DNA from: Lachnospiraceae bacterium
GTDB lineage: Bacteria; Bacteroidota; Bacteroidia; Bacteroidales; Muribaculaceae
NCBI GenBank assembly: GCA_023663655.1
Contig: JAMPGZ010000009.1
Location: forward strand, 1-41,775
Reading direction: 5' to 3'
DNA length: 41,775 bases
A program made the position numbers and the translations under genes. The notes under the pieces are model-generated. The model was given only the letters and a program-made list of their open reading frames with translations. It made no database searches and was not told the origin of the DNA. Shown here piece after piece: positions 1-8,626 of the stretch. Every line of letters starts with the position of its first letter. Position 1 is the first letter of the stretch.

Positions 1-78
1 AGCCGTCGTCACGACCGGATGCGGGGATACGCATTCATTCCCCTTACGCTCCCAGAGCTCCCGATGGTCCAACGAAAT
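1..78. other. left window edge, unassigned
   Basis: This stretch lies downstream of the AmpG-like gene. Short frames stay open to the window edge on both strands (on the minus strand from a TTG at about 65), so it could hold the start of a neighbouring gene, but nothing recognisable can be read from 78 bases. No terminator hairpin with a T-run is visible here. Confidence 0.3.
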
Positions 79-1392
79 TTAATTCTTTTTGCCGAATGAC
101 TCCGGCACCTTTATGAACGCCGTCACTCCGATGGTGGCGATGCAGCATGCCATTATCCACCAGAAGAAACCTTCATATCCTATAAGCTCCTGAAGCCAGC
201 CTGCCGCCATCCCCGGAAGCATCATCCCCAATGCCATGAATCCGGTGCAGATGGCATAATGTGCTGTGCGGAACTCTCCTTCGCTGAAATATATCAGATA
301 CAGCATATATGCCGTGAAACCGAATCCGTAGCCGAACTGCTCGATGAACACACACAGGTTTATCGTGAACAGGTCGGTCGGTTGTGCTATGGATAGATAC
401 AAGAATGTGGCGCAAGTGAGCGATATGCTCCATGCCATAGGCCAGAGCCATTTCCTAAGACCTCCATGAGCCACAACGATGCCCCCTATTATTCCGCCCG
501 CAGTCAATCCTATTATTCCGATCGTGCCGTAGACCAGTCCCACTTGTGAGGTTGTCAGTCCGAGTCCTCCGGCACCAACCGGATCGAGAAGGAATGGATT
601 TATGAGCTTCACAAGCTGTGCTTCGGGGAAACGGTAAAGAAGCATGAAAGCGATAGCTATCCCGATTCCGGGTTTGCGGAAAAATGAAGTGAAAGTCCCG
701 ATAAACTCCTTTCCTGCATTGTGTAAAGTCACACCTTTTATGCCTCGGTCCGAATTTGGTTTAGGCAATATGAACCGATGATATATTGATATTATTATAA
801 AGAACAATGACATTACGCCCATCACCACCATCCATGCAAGCGGTGTGTAGTCCATCGATTCTTCGGGCGCCGGTTGCCATCGCTCCTCCAGATATCCGGC
901 AAGCATTACCAAGGCTCCTTGCCCCACAATAGTCGATATGCGATAGAATGTGCTGCGTATACCCACATAGAATGATTGCTGATGGCTGTCGAGTGCGAGC
1001 ATATAGAAGCCGTCGGCGGCAATGTCGTGAGTGGCGCTCAGAAAAGCTACGAGCCAAAACACACCCAACGATGCGCTGAAAAAGAATGACACTGGCAATG
1101 TGAAGGCTACTCCGGCAAAACCTATTCCGATAAGAAGCTCCATCACCACAGTCCACAGGCGTTTTGTGCCAAACATATCCACCACCGGGCTCCAAAGCGG
1201 TTTTATGACCCACGGAAGATAAAGCCAGGAGGTATACAAGGCGATGTCGGTGTTGGAGATCCCCATGCGCTTGTACATGATGACCGACAGAGTCATGACT
1301 GCTACGTAGGGAAGTCCCTGCGCGAAGTATAGTGACGGAATCCATGCCCAGGGATTTCTCCCGGATTTAGTAGAGACGGCTGATTTTTGCAT
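79..1392 (-). CDS. AmpG-like MFS permease (muropeptide/sugar importer)
   Basis: A 437-aa inner-membrane protein of the major facilitator superfamily with about 12 hydrophobic segments. The N-terminal part (PWAWIPSLYFAQGLPYVAV, then LPWVIKPLWSPVVDMFG and ATHDIAADGFYM) matches the AmpG/SLC33-like branch, whose known members import anhydro-muropeptides into the cytoplasm. Its start overlaps the end of the preceding SpoIID/DUF4922 gene by 26 bases, so the two are probably translationally coupled. That partner has a SpoIID-type peptidoglycan domain, which supports a role in cell-wall recycling. The family call is firm. The exact substrate is inferred from family and context, and a sugar transporter of the same fold cannot be excluded. 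Confidence 0.8.
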   Translation of the reverse strand: MQKSAVSTKSGRNPWAWIPSLYFAQGLPYVAVMTLSVIMYKRMGISNTDIALYTSWLYLPWVIKPLWSPVVDMFGTKRLWTVVMELLIGIGFAGVAFTLPVSFFFSASLGVFWLVAFLSATHDIAADGFYMLALDSHQQSFYVGIRSTFYRISTIVGQGALVMLAGYLEERWQPAPEESMDYTPLAWMVVMGVMSLFFIIISIYHRFILPKPNSDRGIKGVTLHNAGKEFIGTFTSFFRKPGIGIAIAFMLLYRFPEAQLVKLINPFLLDPVGAGGLGLTTSQVGLVYGTIGIIGLTAGGIIGGIVVAHGGLRKWLWPMAWSISLTCATFLYLSIAQPTDLFTINLCVFIEQFGYGFGFTAYMLYLIYFSEGEFRTAHYAICTGFMALGMMLPGMAAGWLQELIGYEGFFWWIMACCIATIGVTAFIKVPESFGKKN

Positions 1393-4300
1393 TATTGTAA
1401 TAATGTGCTAATATTTGGCGATAATTATATCCCTTTTCTGCCATTACGGCTGCTCCAATCTGGCATAGCCCTACGCCATGTCCCCAACCGGCGCCGTGAA
1501 GAATGAACCTGTCACCCGATTTTTCAACTATGAAAGCCGAGCTGTACAGATGAGAACGTGACAGCCACTTGCGTATTTCGAGCTCTTTGCCAACGATGAT
1601 GGAGTGTTTCGTGCCAACGATTTTCAATCGGTAGATTCTTCCTGATGTGCCTCGTGAAAGTGGGATGAGGTCTGTTATCGTGCCGAAGTCTATTCCCGAC
1701 CTTGCACGGATTATCTCCGAAAGTTCATCGACTGAATATTCCACTTGCCAGCGGTAGAAATCAGGGGTTTCAAGATCGTAAGAATTAAGCACTTGTCTTA
1801 AAGTATTCTCGCTTGCCTGTGAGCAGAAAGGCTGTGCGGGACGCGACATGATCCATGCTCTTGCTCCGTCTTCTGTTGTGAGATCGGGCACCTCTATGGG
1901 TTCAGGTGTGTCGGTGTTTTCTGTGAGATAATTATGGTGTACGGGTTCCCAACAGTTTTCAAATTCTTCAAACACGCCGCCGCAGCACTTTGAGAATCGG
2001 GCATCGCATATCGTTCCGTCATCGTCGACAAGCACCTCTCCTCGTGTGGCGAGGATGGCAAGTCTCACTTGGTCCGGTTCGTTTTCGGGAATTCCCTGGT
2101 AGCGCTGGCAGTGGTCGTCGGCACACACATCGTAATGAAGATGGTTCTCGCGGTCATACCACTTAATTATCTCCTCATCGGTAGCCATCCCCTGTACTGC
2201 ATGATGTTCGGTTTTGGTGCCTATTTGAGAAAGAACCCAGCTTCTGGAGATGACTGCGTGTGCCTTTAGAAATTCCATTGGTGCTGTCGCGCTCATTTCC
2301 GATGCTATTACCGAACGTAGATATTCCTCTACTGGCAGGTGGTTGATTGCGATTTTCTTTCCGTCGGCTTCCTTTATTTCCAATGATCCTGTGTATGTGA
2401 GGTCGAGATTGCGTTGCCAGTGGAAGTCTTTTCCTATCATCACATCGCGAAGTTTAAAGCGGCTGTCGGGAGTGAGGGGAGAGTGCAGGTTGCCGTCATG
2501 CTTGAATTGCCCCAAGAGGGCATAATCAATATTCTCAGCCTCGATAATGCCAACCGATATCTCCGGGATAGCAACGGGAAACGCCACATCGGCAAATATT
2601 TGTTGCAATGCTTCTGCATTTATTGCTTCAAAATCCTTGCGTGATGTGGTTATGATGGTTCCGAACATATCGATGGCTCCAGGACTGACGCCGATCTCGG
2701 GATAGCATTTCGGGCGATGCACTTTGCGTGGCACTATGACAGCCTCTGCTATTCCTTCGGGGAGGATGTGGATGGCGACATTAACGTCGGGCTCATCCTC
2801 GGTTTTATGAGGCAGTCCGGCGATTGCCTGTTCTACGGCATCGGCTATTGAGCCGGCTTTTTCCACCAGATAAATCCTCTTGAACGGGTATGCTATGTCA
2901 AGCGGAAGATATTGCTCAGGAACAGCTTGGAAATGGCAATGGTCGGGAGCTGACGCGCCGCATCGCGGACCATTGTAGAACACTGTATATCCACGGAGTG
3001 TGTACGCGATCTCCACCATGTCGGCTACTCGTCCCATTAACTTTTGGGGGACATGAGCCTTTGTGGGGATGGTGAGATGTCCCGGAAACACCGGATAAGG
3101 ATTCTCCAATATCTCGTAATCTCCTGCCGGAGTGGATGGCTGTTGCGGTGGACGATTCTCTTTACATAGGAAGCATGGTCGTGCCGCGATTGATGCTGCA
3201 TCCACCTTTGCCTTGGTGCTTACGGCACGTCCGGGCAGAAGTCTCACATTCCATTCAGCGCCATTTACCGTGAGCTTCTTGTGGGTGTTACGTGATGCTA
3301 AAAGATTTTTGCGGTAGCGTATGGCGTCGAGACGCAATGAGTCCTTGTATGTATCATTTCGGTTGGATGCTTCAATGGTAAGCATCGAGTCGGAGTTTCC
3401 TGTCCAGCGGCGGCACAGGTAGAGAGAGTCATAGATGCGTCCTATGCGGTAGTGGGCGCTTATGGCAAGCCCCATGGCGTAATCTTCGCCGTAGCTCACA
3501 TCTGGGAACCGGAATCTGCGTGCCACCGGCGTATAGAAAGCTCTCGGCGCTCCAAGTCCGTTGATGCGCAGAGCGTTGTTCCTGCCGTTGTCATCAGTCC
3601 ATTCAAGATGGGCTATCAGTCCCGGCGGAATCACATTGCGGTCAAAGTCGGTGAGGGTATAGGAGCCTATGACCATCGGGCAATGCTCCTCGTAGAATTT
3701 GTCGACGATGCGTTGGAGTGTGCCGGTGCCGGAATATATGTCGTCGCTGTCGAGCTGGACGGCAAATCGTCCGCATCGGTCACATTCAATTGCCATGTTC
3801 CAGCAACCGCCTATTCCGTGCCCCTCTTCGGCGGGGATGATGTGGATGAGACGCGGGTCACGTGCGGCAATATTCTTAAGTATCTCAGTGGTACCGTCAG
3901 TGGAGTGATTGTCGACTACAATCACATTGAATTCAAAATCGGTGATCTGGCTTAATGCGCTGTTCACCGCGTCGGCGATTGTGTTGACACGGTTGCGTAC
4001 CGGAATCACCACCGATGCCTCCACCGGAAGAGAGTCGTCAAATTCGATTTCCGAGATAATGTCGGCAGACGGTATGTAGGCGCCGATTGCTTTAAGATGC
4101 TTGGTGAACGCCTCCTCCATTTCACGTTGTGCGAGCTGTCGGTCGGCTTGTTGGTAAGCGAACTGTGAATCGGTTTCACCCGATTTTCCTACACTGTACA
4201 TTGACTCGTTGATGTGCATTATGTGCGCGAGCCTCGACAATGCGAGCCTTGCGGCATAAAACGCGGCATGAGAGTAGTCGTCTATTTCGGCAGTGACGTT

Positions 4301-4597
4301 TCTGAGCATCCCGGTATTGACCAGTATCATCTTGCCGAAATCAAATCCGTCTCTGACCGATCCCTCGTGGTAGTCGATGAGCGGATGCAATTTACCGGTA
4401 TGATCCGTGTAGTCGGAGTATATTACTGACGCTCCTGCCGCCGATGCCGCTTCCGTCATTTTTGTGACAGCGTCAGGGTTAATGTTTATGTCGGCAAGCG
4501 TGTTGCCGATGAGGATATAATCGGGCAGGGGCGTAGCAAGGAGCGATTTCAACTCTTTTGTGCTGCAGTTGCTGAAATTCAGATGATATATTTCCAC
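1367..4597 (-). CDS. Three-domain protein: GT2 glycosyltransferase + DUF4922 (GalT/HIT-like) + SpoIID/LytB
   Basis: A 1076-aa protein with three modules. Residues about 190-400 are a family 2 glycosyltransferase: ASVVIPVRNR, the nucleotide-sugar DSDD motif at 283-286 and the acceptor-side GED at 370-372. Residues about 445-680 match DUF4922, a GalT/Apa2-like nucleotidyltransferase fold: paired cysteines in PCFLC (474-478) and a histidine-triad-like HCHFQ at 553-557. Residues about 681-1076 are SpoIID/LytB: the LPVEEYLRSVIASEM block near 754-768 and GAGWGHGVGLCQIGA near 1035-1049. There is no signal peptide or membrane segment, so it should be cytoplasmic. It sits 3 bases after the helicase gene and overlaps the AmpG-like gene, so it is mid-operon. 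SpoIID proteins cleave or help cleave denuded peptidoglycan glycan strands. A role in processing imported wall fragments is inference. Confidence 0.85.
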   Translation of the reverse strand: MEIYHLNFSNCSTKELKSLLATPLPDYILIGNTLADININPDAVTKMTEAASAAGASVIYSDYTDHTGKLHPLIDYHEGSVRDGFDFGKMILVNTGMLRNVTAEIDDYSHAAFYAARLALSRLAHIMHINESMYSVGKSGETDSQFAYQQADRQLAQREMEEAFTKHLKAIGAYIPSADIISEIEFDDSLPVEASVVIPVRNRVNTIADAVNSALSQITDFEFNVIVVDNHSTDGTTEILKNIAARDPRLIHIIPAEEGHGIGGCWNMAIECDRCGRFAVQLDSDDIYSGTGTLQRIVDKFYEEHCPMVIGSYTLTDFDRNVIPPGLIAHLEWTDDNGRNNALRINGLGAPRAFYTPVARRFRFPDVSYGEDYAMGLAISAHYRIGRIYDSLYLCRRWTGNSDSMLTIEASNRNDTYKDSLRLDAIRYRKNLLASRNTHKKLTVNGAEWNVRLLPGRAVSTKAKVDAASIAARPCFLCKENRPPQQPSTPAGDYEILENPYPVFPGHLTIPTKAHVPQKLMGRVADMVEIAYTLRGYTVFYNGPRCGASAPDHCHFQAVPEQYLPLDIAYPFKRIYLVEKAGSIADAVEQAIAGLPHKTEDEPDVNVAIHILPEGIAEAVIVPRKVHRPKCYPEIGVSPGAIDMFGTIITTSRKDFEAINAEALQQIFADVAFPVAIPEISVGIIEAENIDYALLGQFKHDGNLHSPLTPDSRFKLRDVMIGKDFHWQRNLDLTYTGSLEIKEADGKKIAINHLPVEEYLRSVIASEMSATAPMEFLKAHAVISRSWVLSQIGTKTEHHAVQGMATDEEIIKWYDRENHLHYDVCADDHCQRYQGIPENEPDQVRLAILATRGEVLVDDDGTICDARFSKCCGGVFEEFENCWEPVHHNYLTENTDTPEPIEVPDLTTEDGARAWIMSRPAQPFCSQASENTLRQVLNSYDLETPDFYRWQVEYSVDELSEIIRARSGIDFGTITDLIPLSRGTSGRIYRLKIVGTKHSIIVGKELEIRKWLSRSHLYSSAFIVEKSGDRFILHGAGWGHGVGLCQIGAAVMAEKGYNYRQILAHYYNNAKISRLY

Positions 4598-4600
4598 GGA

Positions 4601-5917
4601 TTACTTCATTAGAGTTACTTTTACACGTTTTCCTTTCAGCTTTTCCTGTGCCGATTTAGCGATCGCCTCTTTTGCTTTTTGTAAAGGCACCGCAGCTATC
4701 GCGGAATGATCCTTGACGATTATCTTGCCAATGGTGTCGGGTTGCAGTCCGCATTGTTTTATGAGAAATCCCACTATGTCGCCACGGGATATTTTCTCTT
4801 TCTTTCCTGCATTGAAGTATAGTGTGGCGACATCGCTGCGTATCGGGTCGTCAGATTTTCCGGATGGGGAATAGCTGCGGTCAAACTCCATGTATTCCGG
4901 AATGTTGTCGTTCTCGGAAGTGATTACATATATGGTTCCGGTGGCGTCAACTCGTGCTGTTCTTCCGTTGCGGTGCGTCCATGTCTCTTCGGTGAGGGGC
5001 TGATGGTAGTGGATGATTGAATGCACCGAGTCGATGTCGAGTCCACGTGCGCCGAGGTCGGTTGAGACAAGAATGGGGGTGGTGCCGTTGTTGAGAAGAT
5101 CCACTGCTTTTTCGCGGTCGAGCTGATCAAGGGCACCGTGGTATATTCCTGCGGGCAATCCTGCCTTTCTGAGCCCTTGGTACACTCTGTCGGCGCTTTC
5201 GCGATGGTTGACGAATATAATCACCTTGCCGTTTTGCAGCGATTTCAGCAGGTCGACGAGTGTGTCGAGCTTGTCATTGGCGGGACTTGGCACCTCCACG
5301 ATCGACATTCGTTTGCCGGGATTGTTGCCATTGTCAAGAAAGTCGAGAGTCTCGGGCGACTTGAGTTTCAGGAATTCAGGCATCTCCTGCAAGCGTGTTG
5401 CCGAGGTCAGAATTATGCGTGAAAGATTGGGCATCGTGCGGATTATCTTTTTCATCTCGTCGTGGAATCCGAGCTCCAGTGACTTGTCGTATTCGTCGAG
5501 CACGAGTATCTTTGTGTTGTAGAGATCCACGTGTTTGCGTTGCAGATGGTCGAGAAGACGTCCCGGTGTTGCTACAATGATGTCGGGTGCAGGCACCAGC
5601 GATTTTTTTTCATCGCTCACCGAGTGTCCTCCGTAGAGAGCCACGCATTTGTAGCCGGTGGCGATATCCCTTACCACGCGGTAGATCTGTGTCACAAGTT
5701 CGCGTGACGGAGCGATGATCACCGCCTTCACTTCGGGCGAGGGTTTGGGAAGCGACTGAAGCATGGCTATGCTGAATCCCAATGTTTTTCCCGAGCCGGT
5801 AGGGGAGAGAAGCACGATGTTCTTCGATTGGCAGTCCATCACTGCTTTTTGCATGGGGTTGAGGCTCTCGATGCCCATTTTCCCCGCTATGTTGTTTAGA
5901 ATTTCTGATTGTTTCAT
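4601..5917 (-). CDS. DEAD-box RNA helicase, DbpA-like
   Basis: A 438-aa ATP-dependent RNA helicase. Visible motifs are the Q motif (LNPMQ, residues 19-23), Walker A SPTGSGKT (38-45), the Ia/Ib blocks APSREL and TPGR, motif II as DEYD (141-144) rather than DEAD, SAT (172-174) and motif VI HRNGRTAR near residue 318. The last ~70 residues (IVGFLIKQCGLQPDTIGKI and following) match the DbpA/CsdA RNA-binding domain, which in DbpA targets 23S rRNA hairpin 92 during 50S assembly. It is the first gene of the minus-strand operon with the GT2/DUF4922/SpoIID and AmpG-like genes. The start is supported by a promoter about 20 bases upstream. The family is certain. The DbpA function is inferred from the C-terminal domain. 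Confidence 0.88.
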   Translation of the reverse strand: MKQSEILNNIAGKMGIESLNPMQKAVMDCQSKNIVLLSPTGSGKTLGFSIAMLQSLPKPSPEVKAVIIAPSRELVTQIYRVVRDIATGYKCVALYGGHSVSDEKKSLVPAPDIIVATPGRLLDHLQRKHVDLYNTKILVLDEYDKSLELGFHDEMKKIIRTMPNLSRIILTSATRLQEMPEFLKLKSPETLDFLDNGNNPGKRMSIVEVPSPANDKLDTLVDLLKSLQNGKVIIFVNHRESADRVYQGLRKAGLPAGIYHGALDQLDREKAVDLLNNGTTPILVSTDLGARGLDIDSVHSIIHYHQPLTEETWTHRNGRTARVDATGTIYVITSENDNIPEYMEFDRSYSPSGKSDDPIRSDVATLYFNAGKKEKISRGDIVGFLIKQCGLQPDTIGKIIVKDHSAIAAVPLQKAKEAIAKSAQEKLKGKRVKVTLMK

Positions 5918-5920
5918 TGT

Positions 5921-5975
5921 AAAACTGTTTTATAATGCAAAGTAAACTCTTTTTAGATACAACACAAAACAGTTT
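5921..5975. repeat. Inverted repeat flanking the helicase promoter
   Basis: AAAACTGTTTT (5921-5931) and AAAACAGTTT (5966-5975) are reverse complements in ten positions. They flank the -33 and -7 elements of the helicase operon promoter and could be paired operator half-sites. The role is unknown. Confidence 0.4.
5938..5968 (-). promoter_or_regulatory. Bacteroidetes promoter for the helicase operon
   Basis: On the minus strand TTTG (5968-5965) is followed after 19 bases by TTACTTTG (5945-5938), one mismatch from TAnnTTTG. Transcription would start near 5934, about 17 bases before the helicase ATG. Confidence 0.55.
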
Positions 5976-6022
5976 ACTGATGATTGTTGCTGACAGTAAT
6001 GTCAAATTCCCGTTTATCGGGT

Positions 6023-7534
6023 TCAGTCAAGCGATTGTTCAAATGCGGTTGGTGTTCCTTCGGTGGCGTTTTTTAGGATCTCGGATGGGCGTGAGGTGTT
6101 GAATTCCACAATCCGTCCATCGGGATCGATAAGCACGTAGGTGGGGAGGAGATTTACATCGTAGCAACTGTCGGAATTCTTTTTGTCGAGAATCAGATTA
6201 AGCTCGTTCATGCCATTTTGCGCGGCAAATGCCTCGAGCTTTTTCTTGGATGGTCGCGACACGCACACGGTGACAAAAGCCACACTCTTTATCTTTTCTC
6301 CAAACTGTTTTTTCAACTCGGGAATATACTGGAACTCTTCGATGCAAGGCTTGCATCCGAAGTCCCAAAAATCGAGATACAGGTATTTCCCCTTGAAATT
6401 GTCGAGGGTGTAGGTCTTGCCATCGCAGTCTTTCAGCGCTATAGGCGGTGCCGGTTCCCCTTTGCATAGTTTTGTCAGGTCGGGCATCAAGCCTGAGATT
6501 TCATTTTTGATTTCACGGTTGCCGGTGGTCTCAAACACATAGCCGAGCACATTTGCCGCTTGATCGGGACCGTAGTATGAATATGCAGTATTCAGGTCTT
6601 TGTAATTTGCCATATCGGCAAAACCGGGCGACGGTGATACTTCCCGTCTTATTTTAAAACTGTTTTTCATGTCGGCTCCGGTGGGGTTGTTTTCGTTTAT
6701 TTTGCTGACAGCGATGTTGACATAGTCCATCATGAAATCCAGATAATCGGGATATATCAACAGTGAGTCGGCGTAAGAGTTAAAGGGCAGTGATGTGGTG
6801 TCGTTGAGCTGGAGTGATGGATTGAGTGTCGGGAGATCGATGCGGCAAAACGATACCCATTTCAATGTTTTGTAGAATCCGCTATATCTGAAATATTTTT
6901 CCAACCTCGGTGTTCCGTGGTGCTGAATAAATGTGTCGATCAGGGTTTTATTCATGTCGTTATACTCCCTGAATCGTTGGATGGTCCGGTTTTTGATTGA
7001 GTCGGTGCGGGTGTTTTGCACCGAGAACATCCGCGATTCGTTGATGTAGGAATTGAAGAGGTTGTTCAGTTCATGCTCCCGTTTTCTCATCTTTCGGAAT
7101 ATTGTCGAAGCGAGCTTTAAGTCGAGGTCGGCATCATGGCGTGAGGAGGATAGCCGCATATCGTCGTCATCGAGCATCAGAGTTATGGTGTCACCGGCGC
7201 ATACGGGGATTGTTGCCGTCCCCGGCACATAGAGGTATATCTGCTGTAAGGTGCCGTGCATAGGAACTACGCATTCAAATTTGTTGCCGGCGGTGGTCTT
7301 CAATGTGTGGCGGTGGTTCTTTATGGGGTCGGTGACGGCGAGATCAAGCGAGCCTTCCCATCTTGGCGACATTTCACCTTTAATCACGAATGATGTCTCC
7401 TTGAATAATTCTGTGATGATTGAATCGGAATAGGCTGTGCTGTCTTTGATGTCAAATAGATTTTGGCTTGTCGCCATGTTTTTGCAGGATAATATTATCA
7501 GCCACAATAAAAAGGACGCTTTAAGGTGTATCAT
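6023..7534 (-). CDS. TlpA-family thioredoxin-like protein, envelope-located
   Basis: A 503-aa exported protein. The N-terminus (MIHLKASFLLWLIILSCKN) is a signal peptide. LIILSC resembles a lipobox, so a lipoprotein anchored through Cys17 is possible. Residues ~45-350 are an all-Bacteroidetes helical/beta region with no recognised motif. The C-terminal ~150 residues are a TlpA/ResA/AhpC-type thioredoxin fold: PAPPIALKDCDGKTYTLDNFKGKYLYLDFW, active-site CKPC at 394-397 and the cis-proline loop LLPTYVL followed by DPDGRI. Such proteins reduce or isomerise disulfides in the periplasm. A -7 box lies ~25 bases upstream of the ATG. It stands alone, with a 105-base gap to the helicase gene. The fold is certain; the partner protein is unknown. 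Confidence 0.85.
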   Translation of the reverse strand: MIHLKASFLLWLIILSCKNMATSQNLFDIKDSTAYSDSIITELFKETSFVIKGEMSPRWEGSLDLAVTDPIKNHRHTLKTTAGNKFECVVPMHGTLQQIYLYVPGTATIPVCAGDTITLMLDDDDMRLSSSRHDADLDLKLASTIFRKMRKREHELNNLFNSYINESRMFSVQNTRTDSIKNRTIQRFREYNDMNKTLIDTFIQHHGTPRLEKYFRYSGFYKTLKWVSFCRIDLPTLNPSLQLNDTTSLPFNSYADSLLIYPDYLDFMMDYVNIAVSKINENNPTGADMKNSFKIRREVSPSPGFADMANYKDLNTAYSYYGPDQAANVLGYVFETTGNREIKNEISGLMPDLTKLCKGEPAPPIALKDCDGKTYTLDNFKGKYLYLDFWDFGCKPCIEEFQYIPELKKQFGEKIKSVAFVTVCVSRPSKKKLEAFAAQNGMNELNLILDKKNSDSCYDVNLLPTYVLIDPDGRIVEFNTSRPSEILKNATEGTPTAFEQSLD

Positions 7535-7558
7535 CGATGTATATGGTTATGGTCATTG

Positions 7559-7566
7559 CAAAGATA
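7559..7566 (-). promoter_or_regulatory. -7 element (TATCTTTG) for the TlpA-like gene
   Basis: TATCTTTG on the minus strand matches TAnnTTTG exactly. The expected transcription start is near 7555, about 20 bases before the ATG. No convincing -33 TTTG is seen at the right distance. Confidence 0.45.
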
Positions 7567-7614
7567 ATGGATTTATTGCTAAATTTATGTGTTTTGCCGG
7601 ACTACACCTCTGAT

Positions 7615-8415
7615 TTAGACGAGGAGGATGGAGAGAGCCATGAGAGCCATGCCGAGGATGAGCCAGCTGATGGTGGTGTGGTGGTGCCCGTAGCTTTCGG
7701 CTCCGGGAAGTAGTTCGTCGACGGCGATGTAGACCATAATTCCGGCGACCCCGGCAAGGAGGAGCGCGTTGATCGCGGGGCTCCAGAAGGGGAGTAGGAA
7801 CAGAATAGCCACAATGGCGCCGAGTGGTTCGGCAAGTCCTGAGATTATGCTCCACAGAAATGCCTTGCGGTGGCTGCCGGTGGCGTTGTAGACGGGTACG
7901 GATACGGCGATTCCTTCCGGAATGTTGTGGAGCATGATAGCCACTACAATAGGTATGGCTATTGTCATGCCGTCGAGAGCCGAGATGAATGTGGCTATTC
8001 CTTCGGGGAAATTGTGGATTCCGATCGCTAATGCAAGCATGATTCCGGCACGCTTTGAGCGAGAGGGGCGGGTGTCGCCCACGTGGTGGTCATACTCGTG
8101 CGGGTTGCTGTTTTCAGGCACAAGGAAGTCAATAAGGGCGATAATGCCTATTCCTATGAAAAATGCGATGACGGAATAGAGTTGTCCTGAACGCTCTCCC
8201 CACGCTTCGCCAAGCTCTGCGATCGCTTCGGGCATGAGGTCGAGAAATGACACATAGAGCATCACGCCGGCAGAAAATCCCAATGCTCCTGACAGAAAAC
8301 GGGCATCCCTTGCCATAGGCAAGAGCGACAACAACGCGCCTATGCCGGTTCCCATGCCGGCTATCGTTGTCATGAGCAGCGCTATTAATAATGCTTGAGT
8401 AGATATATCTTCCAT
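7615..8415 (-). CDS. zupT: ZIP-family divalent metal transporter (ZupT-like)
   Basis: A 266-aa inner-membrane protein with about eight hydrophobic segments. The two metal-binding helices carry HNFPEG (134-139) and HNIPEG (163-168), the hallmark of ZIP/ZupT transporters that import zinc and often iron or manganese. A histidine-containing loop (NPHEYDHHVGD, residues 104-114) lies between hydrophobic segments, as in ZIP proteins. The length is close to E. coli ZupT (about 257 aa). The ATG at 8415 follows a TAACTTTG box by only four bases, so the mRNA may have no 5' leader. A 14-bp palindrome 37 bases upstream could be its operator. The family is certain. The metal specificity is inferred. Confidence 0.9.
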   Translation of the reverse strand: MEDISTQALLIALLMTTIAGMGTGIGALLSLLPMARDARFLSGALGFSAGVMLYVSFLDLMPEAIAELGEAWGERSGQLYSVIAFFIGIGIIALIDFLVPENSNPHEYDHHVGDTRPSRSKRAGIMLALAIGIHNFPEGIATFISALDGMTIAIPIVVAIMLHNIPEGIAVSVPVYNATGSHRKAFLWSIISGLAEPLGAIVAILFLLPFWSPAINALLLAGVAGIMVYIAVDELLPGAESYGHHHTTISWLILGMALMALSILLV

Positions 8416-8419
8416 AATA

Positions 8420-8427
8420 CAAAGTTA
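8420..8427 (-). promoter_or_regulatory. -7 element (TAACTTTG) directly before the zupT ATG
   Basis: TAACTTTG matches the consensus and is separated from the ATG by only TATT. The predicted transcription start falls on or next to the A of the ATG. The -33 element is poor, which could mean dependence on an activator. Confidence 0.5.
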
Positions 8428-8451
8428 ACAAAAAATTACGGAGGTGAGTTT

Positions 8452-8465
8452 GCAATAGCTATTGC
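8452..8465. promoter_or_regulatory. 14-bp palindrome upstream of zupT, possible operator
   Basis: GCAATAGCTATTGC is a perfect palindrome. With one extra base it extends to TTT on the left and AAA on the right. Its centre lies about 43 bases upstream of the predicted zupT start of transcription. It does not match the Fur, Zur or MntR consensus sequences I know. Confidence 0.4.
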
Positions 8466-8591
8466 CAAACATATCTTACATTATTAGCGATAAAAAGAAA
8501 ATGCAGAGGTTACCGAACACCAACTTTGCAAATATCGGATTTAATCACACTGAAAAGTAGGCTAATACACTGATATGTCCGATTTTTGATA

Positions 8592-8599
8592 TATCTTTG
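8592..8599 (+). promoter_or_regulatory. -7 element (TATCTTTG) for the KilA-N gene
   Basis: TATCTTTG at 8592-8599 matches TAnnTTTG. Transcription from about 8603 excludes the in-frame TTG at 8597 as a start and favours the ATG at 8627. No clear -33 TTTG is visible. Confidence 0.5.
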
Positions 8600-8626
8600 C
8601 ATTTGAAATCAAACGCTTATCCCCAA

